Part shown: one piece after another, positions 48,671 to 52,415 of the stretch
How positions within the stretch are numbered: position 1 is the first letter of the stretch
How the letters are laid out: the number at the start of each line of letters is the position of its first letter
From: an uncultured Mailhella sp.
GTDB lineage: Bacteria; Desulfobacterota; Desulfovibrionia; Desulfovibrionales; Desulfovibrionaceae
Assembly: GCA_910577155.1 (NCBI GenBank)
Contig: CAJTMS010000007.1
Location: 1-52,415 of the forward strand
Length of the DNA: 52,415 nucleotides
Direction: 5' to 3'
Translations under genes and position numbers: made by a program
Notes under the pieces: model-generated
Told to the model about the DNA's origin: nothing
Databases searched by the model: none
The model's input: only the letters and a program-made list of their open reading frames with translations

Positions 48671-50544
48671 CAGCGAACCTCCTTTTCATTGTGCAAAAAA
48701 GCTTTGAGTTTGTGCGGCAAACCGGGCAGACAGCGGCGCAGGGTATAGCCGTCCTCAGCAAGCATCCACCGTAAATTGAGCAGGTGTGCCGCCCCTACAA
48801 AAACAGCAGTACGCCCCTCTTCCAAATACGGACGCATGCGTTCGCGGAAACGTTGGTCACGCAGACCGATAACAGTACCTGTTCGTGTAGGAAATTCTGC
48901 ACTGGAACCCATCATTTTTTCCAAATCTCCTGCCAGATAGGCGTTTAAATTCCGTTTTGAATAGGTCTTCCATTCATGACAATTCCGAAAATAGGTGAGG
49001 ACACGCTCTATCGGTACGGAATTGAGCGAAGCAAGCTGTTCTTCCAGATTTTCCATGCCAATAACATTTTTTCCCATATCACGGGCAATACGCCATGCTT
49101 CCATATCCACAGAACATTTCCAGTCAAGCCGCTCCAAAAATGCTGTCCACAGGCTGAAAAAAGCACACCAAGGACGCATGGTGGTCAGGATTTGGCGTAC
49201 ATCAGCTTTTTTGCTTGCTTCCAAGCCTGCAAGACGAGCCCATTTTCCTTCAGGACCGCGCACAACACGTTCCAGTTTTCGTATTTCTGCTTCTGTCAAT
49301 TGCTCTATGAGGGGAGTAAACCCGGGTTCAAGATCTTTTCCGTTTTTATCCACTTCTGCCATGAAAGCATCATCAAGCGGACCCTCAAAAATAACCGTAT
49401 CAACTTCACGGAAAAGCTTGCGAAACGAATTTTCAAAGGAATAATAAAAGAAATGGGCTGTCCCGCAGAGATAGGAAATTTTCCCGTTTTTTTCTGCTTC
49501 ATAAAACATGGCAAAGGGACGCTGTTCAGGCTGCATCGCTAAAATCTGCCGTTTTGTCATGGTGCTGCTGCGCAAAAGGGCAAGGGCAAAATCGCGGGCG
49601 ATATTTTGTTCCTCGCTTTCTCCCTCTTCCTGCCATTCCGCCATAACATAGGGCAGGGAAGGCACTGCTCCCCATTTTTTCTTAAAGCGTAAAATCCTTT
49701 CATTGACACCAAGACCAAGGTGAATGAAGCGTTTGCCTTCTGCTTTTGCCCGTTCTGTCATGGAGGCAAAAAGTAAATCCGCTGCATGGGGAACATAATG
49801 GGTACGCGAATGTGCACCTAAGATATAGGAGACAAAGTTCCGAGGAGCATAGTCAAGCATGAGACAGGCGACCAAATGTCCCTCGCTGTCCCACGCATTG
49901 AGCAGGCGCAAATATCCGCTTTTTTCTGTTTCCGCAAGTGCTTCCGGTGTGCGGGCGTAGAGCTCGCGGACATGGGGGGCAAGGGGGGCAGTTTCCCCGC
50001 GGTCAGCCCGTCCCATAAATTCTGCCCAAAGACGGCGGTGGGCAGGCGTAAAGACGGTGCTCTCTTCAATTCGCAGGATTTGCCCTGCTTTTTGTACAGG
50101 ATTACGCAGACGGGCGGGGATTTGTGCCTTGCTTGAAAGCACATAAAAACGGTCGCGGTCAATAATGCTGTCCTGCAAACGCTCCGGCAAATCCGGAGCT
50201 ATGGCAAAACAATGGAGTGTTTGCTGTCCGCTCTGTTTTATGACTTCCTGACAGGCATTTTTGAAAGCCTCTTCAAAATCCTCATGGGAATACGTGCCGT
50301 GCAGAGGATAGCCAATCGCCATAAGCCAATCATCATCATGGATGAAAAAATACTCTCCCGTACAAAAGGCTTTGCCTTGTGAAAGGGCATGCATAAGCCC
50401 CGGAGAATGTTCGGGAACACGGGCAAAATCAATAAGTTTTTGATACAGTTCTTCCTGTTCTAAGGTTTCTGTATCAGAATATACAGACGCAGGACTTTTC
50501 AGATTTTGCTCATCAAGTGGAAAAGTGGTGTTATTTTCAGGCAT
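48664..50544 (-). CDS. Fusion of GNAT-fold acyltransferase and TraB/GumN domain
   Basis: The 626-residue protein has two halves. Residues about 30-325 are a paralogue of the next gene, with FIHDDDWLMAIGYPLHG and, near 260-310, FIHLGLGVNERILRFKKKWGAVPSLP. Residues about 345-615 are a TraB/GumN (Tiki-like) domain: KISYLCGTAHFFYYSFENSFRKLFREVDTVIFEG with the GTxH start, later NVIGMENLEEQLASLN, a RxxxMxxxL segment (DQRFRERMRPYLEEG) and AVFVGAAHLLNL. TraB/GumN proteins are proposed metalloproteases or pheromone shut-off factors. Start ATG at 50544 follows GGGGATTTT. No transmembrane helix is apparent. I do not know this architecture from characterised proteins. Confidence 0.75.
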   Translation of the reverse strand: MPENNTTFPLDEQNLKSPASVYSDTETLEQEELYQKLIDFARVPEHSPGLMHALSQGKAFCTGEYFFIHDDDWLMAIGYPLHGTYSHEDFEEAFKNACQEVIKQSGQQTLHCFAIAPDLPERLQDSIIDRDRFYVLSSKAQIPARLRNPVQKAGQILRIEESTVFTPAHRRLWAEFMGRADRGETAPLAPHVRELYARTPEALAETEKSGYLRLLNAWDSEGHLVACLMLDYAPRNFVSYILGAHSRTHYVPHAADLLFASMTERAKAEGKRFIHLGLGVNERILRFKKKWGAVPSLPYVMAEWQEEGESEEQNIARDFALALLRSSTMTKRQILAMQPEQRPFAMFYEAEKNGKISYLCGTAHFFYYSFENSFRKLFREVDTVIFEGPLDDAFMAEVDKNGKDLEPGFTPLIEQLTEAEIRKLERVVRGPEGKWARLAGLEASKKADVRQILTTMRPWCAFFSLWTAFLERLDWKCSVDMEAWRIARDMGKNVIGMENLEEQLASLNSVPIERVLTYFRNCHEWKTYSKRNLNAYLAGDLEKMMGSSAEFPTRTGTVIGLRDQRFRERMRPYLEEGRTAVFVGAAHLLNLRWMLAEDGYTLRRCLPGLPHKLKAFLHNEKEVRWW

Positions 50545-50852
50545 AAAATCCCCAAAAAACAATTTTGCGGTAAATAGTGTTTAAAAAGCAGAAAAATCGT
50601 ATTTGCTTTATGATAGCAAAATAAAAATAAATTTTCAATGCTCAATCCTTCCTGTGTGAAGATAAAAGTACTTATTCCTTTATAGTTAAAATTACACAAA
50701 CTGATATTCTCCACAAAAAAAGCAGTCAATGTGGGGTATAAGGAAGCGACAGCAGAGATAATCATTTTCCCCAAGAAAAATATTATAAATTTTCTTGGTG
50801 AGTTCTGAATGTTATGCGGAAGAGTTCCAGACTATGACAAAGCAAGAAAATT
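50545..50852. repeat. Gap with a G-rich repeat fragment (copy D) and hairpin
   Basis: No gene is seen in this 308-bp AT-rich gap. Bases 50760-50781 are identical over 22 bases to 20620-20641, the core of repeat copy C. This is followed by a perfect 9-bp hairpin (CCAAGAAAA...TTTTCTTGG, about 50771-50799). The promoter of the acyltransferase pair should lie in this gap. Confidence 0.5.
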
Positions 50853-51383
50853 TTAACTTTTCATCAACTTAGATAAGGTATAAATCAAATGCGGCATTTT
50901 TATGCCTCTGACATTTTTTATAAATTCACCGCAGACTTTTGCATGTAAACTTTCAGCAACCTTGAGAGAGGGAAGATTTTGCGGACGAATTTCAAAAATA
51001 ACTTCCTTCAGCTGCAAAACATGAAACGCGTACTCTTTGAGGGCGCTTGCTGCCTCTCTTGCATAGCCTTTATGCCAAAATTCTTTTTTGAGGATATAGC
51101 CAATTTCATGATATTGCGTCCCTTCGATGATATCGGGCATAAGTGCCGCTTGTCCTATAACTGTATTGGACACTTTTTCGCTGAGCAGGAAATATCCAAA
51201 ATTATGTTTCGCATACATCTGTAAATTTTTATCAATCCATGCCTGAACATCCATATCCGTGAACTCATATTCCCATGCATACATAACTTCTTTATCCTGC
51301 AAAATGCTTTTCAATGCTTCAAAGTCGTTTTGCGTGATATATCTTAATATTAACCGTTCTGTTTTTAAAAATATATTTTGCAT
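50853..51383 (-). CDS. GNAT family acetyltransferase, RimJ/RimL-like
   Basis: The 176-residue protein has the RimJ/RimL pattern TERLILRYITQNDFEALKSIL at the start, then GQAALMPDIIEGTQYHEIGYILKKEFWHKGYAREAASALKEYAF with the acetyl-CoA loop, and QNLPSLKVAESLHAKVCGEF at the end. This group acetylates ribosomal protein N-termini or small molecules such as antibiotics; which applies here is not clear. It is the same strand as the pair before it but separated by 290 bases. The ATG has a weak ribosome-binding site. Confidence 0.88.
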   Translation of the reverse strand: MQNIFLKTERLILRYITQNDFEALKSILQDKEVMYAWEYEFTDMDVQAWIDKNLQMYAKHNFGYFLLSEKVSNTVIGQAALMPDIIEGTQYHEIGYILKKEFWHKGYAREAASALKEYAFHVLQLKEVIFEIRPQNLPSLKVAESLHAKVCGEFIKNVRGIKMPHLIYTLSKLMKS

Positions 51384-51518
51384 GAGAATGATGTTTGCAT
51401 AAAAAATTTTAGAATTTAATGGAGTGAACCGTCTCCATTATCCGGCATATGTTCTTTTTATGGATATCGTACCCCAAACACAGCTTTTTTCCGTATCGGC
51501 AAAAAGCAGGCTGTTTTA

Positions 51519-51545
51519 TTAAAAAAAGCTGCCGATAAGGCAGCT
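51519..51545 (-). terminator. Terminator hairpin bordering the IS3 remnant
   Basis: AGCTGCC and GGCAGCT (51527-51533 and 51539-51545) close a GATAA loop, followed on the minus strand by seven T. It also pairs partly with TATCGGCA at 51494-51501, so an alternative fold is possible. Confidence 0.7.
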
Positions 51546-51684
51546 GTACTGCCCCCCATTAGGGCGTGTTTCCAAATTATTGTAATGCTCCCCATTAGTC
51601 AAACAACTTTTAAGAGAGTATTTTGATTTTTGTATGTACTTGATTTGGCGTTTTCCAGCCCAGAGTTGAGTGAAGATATTCTGC
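51545..51684 (-). mobile_element. Remnant of an IS3-family insertion sequence (right end)
   Basis: From 51545 the plus strand reads TGTACTGCCCCCCATTAG, like the terminal inverted repeat of IS3/IS150-type elements. A frame on the minus strand ends YLHSTLGWKTPNQVH, the conserved last residues of the IS3 transposase (rve) core, 65 bases from that end. Only about 140 bases of the element remain; no other end or orfA is seen here. Confidence 0.7.
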
Positions 51685-51918
51685 ATTGTATCCCCACTTT
51701 TCATGCAATGCCTTTATTTCATCGTCTGTTGCAAAAAGACCTTGATCTGCTTCTGCTAATCCTTGTTGAATTTTTTCAATTTGCCATTTCTCACGGGCAA
51801 GAAATTCTTTAACTGCTTCTACTGCCAAAAATGATTTTGTTCTTCCCGTAGCTTTTGCTAATTCAGCTAATTCATTATTTATTTCTTCAGGCAGCCGCAT
51901 AGACATAGAAAACTGCAT
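51610..51918 (-). pseudogene. RHH (CopG/RelB-like) antitoxin-type gene with C-terminus replaced by IS3 transposase tail
   Basis: Residues 1-78 form a ribbon-helix-helix DNA-binding protein: MQFSMSMRLPEEINNELAELAKATGRTKSFLAVEAVKEFL, then EKWQIEKIQQGLAEADQGLFATDDEIKALHEKWGYN, the layout of ParD/RelB-like antitoxins. From about residue 79 it continues into AEYLHSTLGWKTPNQVH, which is IS3 transposase sequence, then TKIKILS and stop. The ATG at 51918 has an AAGGAG site. The normally following ParE/RelE-type toxin gene is missing, and the IS end lies where it should be. The DNA-binding half may still work; I call it a broken gene because of the fused tail. Confidence 0.75.
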
Positions 51919-51941
51919 CGCGTTCTCCTTTTGTATCACAC

Positions 51942-51959
51942 TGTAATTCTTATATTACA
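51942..51959. promoter_or_regulatory. Candidate operator of the RHH gene
   Basis: TGTAAT and ATTACA form an inverted repeat with a 6-base spacer, 24 bases upstream of the RHH start codon. Similar short TGTAT/ATACA elements lie on both sides (51932-51937, 51966-51973). This is where an autorepressing RHH antitoxin would bind. Confidence 0.45.
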
Positions 51960-52132
51960 AAAGTATTATACAAAATAAAGCAAATTATCAAGGTTAACTT
52001 TATAATACAACACAGTATAAAAACTCGTTACTATTATATGAGGACTATCCCAAATCGTTATTCACTGTCCCACAATCAAGCTTTTTCAATCAGATACCAA
52101 GTTTTGAAATTCTACTGTACAGGAGAAATTTT

Positions 52133-52415
52133 ATGAACAACTCAGCCAAATCCATTACAAACAACATAGCCAATATAACCACTATCAACAATCAAACTGC
52201 AATCATAGTAGCAAGCACATTTTCTTCTGCTGAAAATAGTATAACAAGTTTAGGCGGAGCCATTGGCACAATCCAAACGACAGAGGATTTAAACAATCTG
52301 CTCAATGAAGCCACAAATCATTCCTATCAAAATATGCAACTTCAAACGCCGTATTTTCAGGGGTTAGAACAAGCTCAAAGCACTAAAATACAGCCAATCT
52401 GTAGTATCCCCCAGC
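52133..52415 (+). CDS. Unknown protein, N-terminal part (truncated by contig end)
   Basis: A plus-strand frame starts at ATG 52133 after AGGAGAAATTTT and is open to the contig end (94 residues). It begins MNNSAKSITNNIANITTINN, is rich in Asn, Thr, Ile and Gln, and contains SLGGAIGTIQTTEDLNNLLNEATN. There is no signal peptide and no family I recognise. Asn/Thr/Gln-rich starts of this kind occur in surface, secreted or phage-like proteins, but no call is justified. The upstream 214 bp to the RHH gene holds both divergent promoters. Confidence 0.6.
   Translation, partial: MNNSAKSITNNIANITTINNQTAIIVASTFSSAENSITSLGGAIGTIQTTEDLNNLLNEATNHSYQNMQLQTPYFQGLEQAQSTKIQPICSIPQ

Overview
The window reads as one contig, about 52 kb, from a low-GC (roughly 40%) Gram-negative anaerobe, most likely a Desulfovibrionales / Desulfovibrionaceae member. 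The evidence is the combination of LPS and outer-membrane assembly genes (waaA, lolC, lolD, bamA), flagellar and chemotaxis genes (flgM, cheV), a [NiFe]-hydrogenase maturation protease, a YeiH-type anion exporter and a DUF169 protein. This is inference from gene content; no 16S rRNA gene is present. The first 11 bases look like Illumina adapter, so position 1 is probably a contig end.

Layout. 1-600: truncated MBOAT acyltransferase and tRNA-Asp. 613-10324: mnmG on the minus strand, then a plus-strand run (small membrane protein, waaA, trkA, rdgB, murJ, ispH, cheV, hydrogenase protease). 10.6-14.1 kb: a sparse stretch with a DUF169 protein and a large YeiH-like transporter. 14.1-19.3 kb: prmC, flgM with a clear sigma-28 promoter, and a minus-strand tatB-tatC-hisB-lipoprotein-hisA operon. 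19.5-23.7 kb: an orphan HARE-HTH protein resembling HrgA, a structured repeat, and guaB-guaA. 24-29.8 kb: lysS-lolC-lolD-bamA. 29.9-35.4 kb: the translation cluster (tRNA-Thr, -Tyr, -Gly, tuf, rpmG, tRNA-Trp, secE, nusG, rplK, rplA, rplJ, rplL), which ends at a strong terminator without rpoBC. 35.4-44.5 kb: two tandem GT2 glycosyltransferases, lepB, rimO, a multidomain envelope protein, thiD, DsrE-like, DJ-1/PfpI-like and a CgeB-like glycosyltransferase. 44.5-52.4 kb: an accessory region with two GNAT acetyltransferases, an MFS exporter, a radical SAM/SPASM protein, a pair of related GNAT-fold acyltransferases (one fused to a TraB/GumN domain), an RHH antitoxin-like gene whose end is an IS3-family remnant, and a truncated unknown gene.

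How the genes work together. Most of the window is core function: translation, envelope biogenesis (KDO transfer, lipid II flipping, lipoprotein release, outer-membrane protein assembly, Tat and Sec export) and purine, histidine, isoprenoid and thiamine synthesis. The best candidate for something undescribed is the minus-strand group at 46.5-50.5 kb. There a FemAB/BioF2-like acyltransferase is translationally coupled to an acyltransferase-TraB/GumN fusion, and a SPASM-type radical SAM protein lies just downstream. Other points of note are a dispersed G-rich hairpin repeat family, gene-conversion-like identity between the tandem GT2 genes, and two breaks in normally conserved gene order (after bamA and after rplL).
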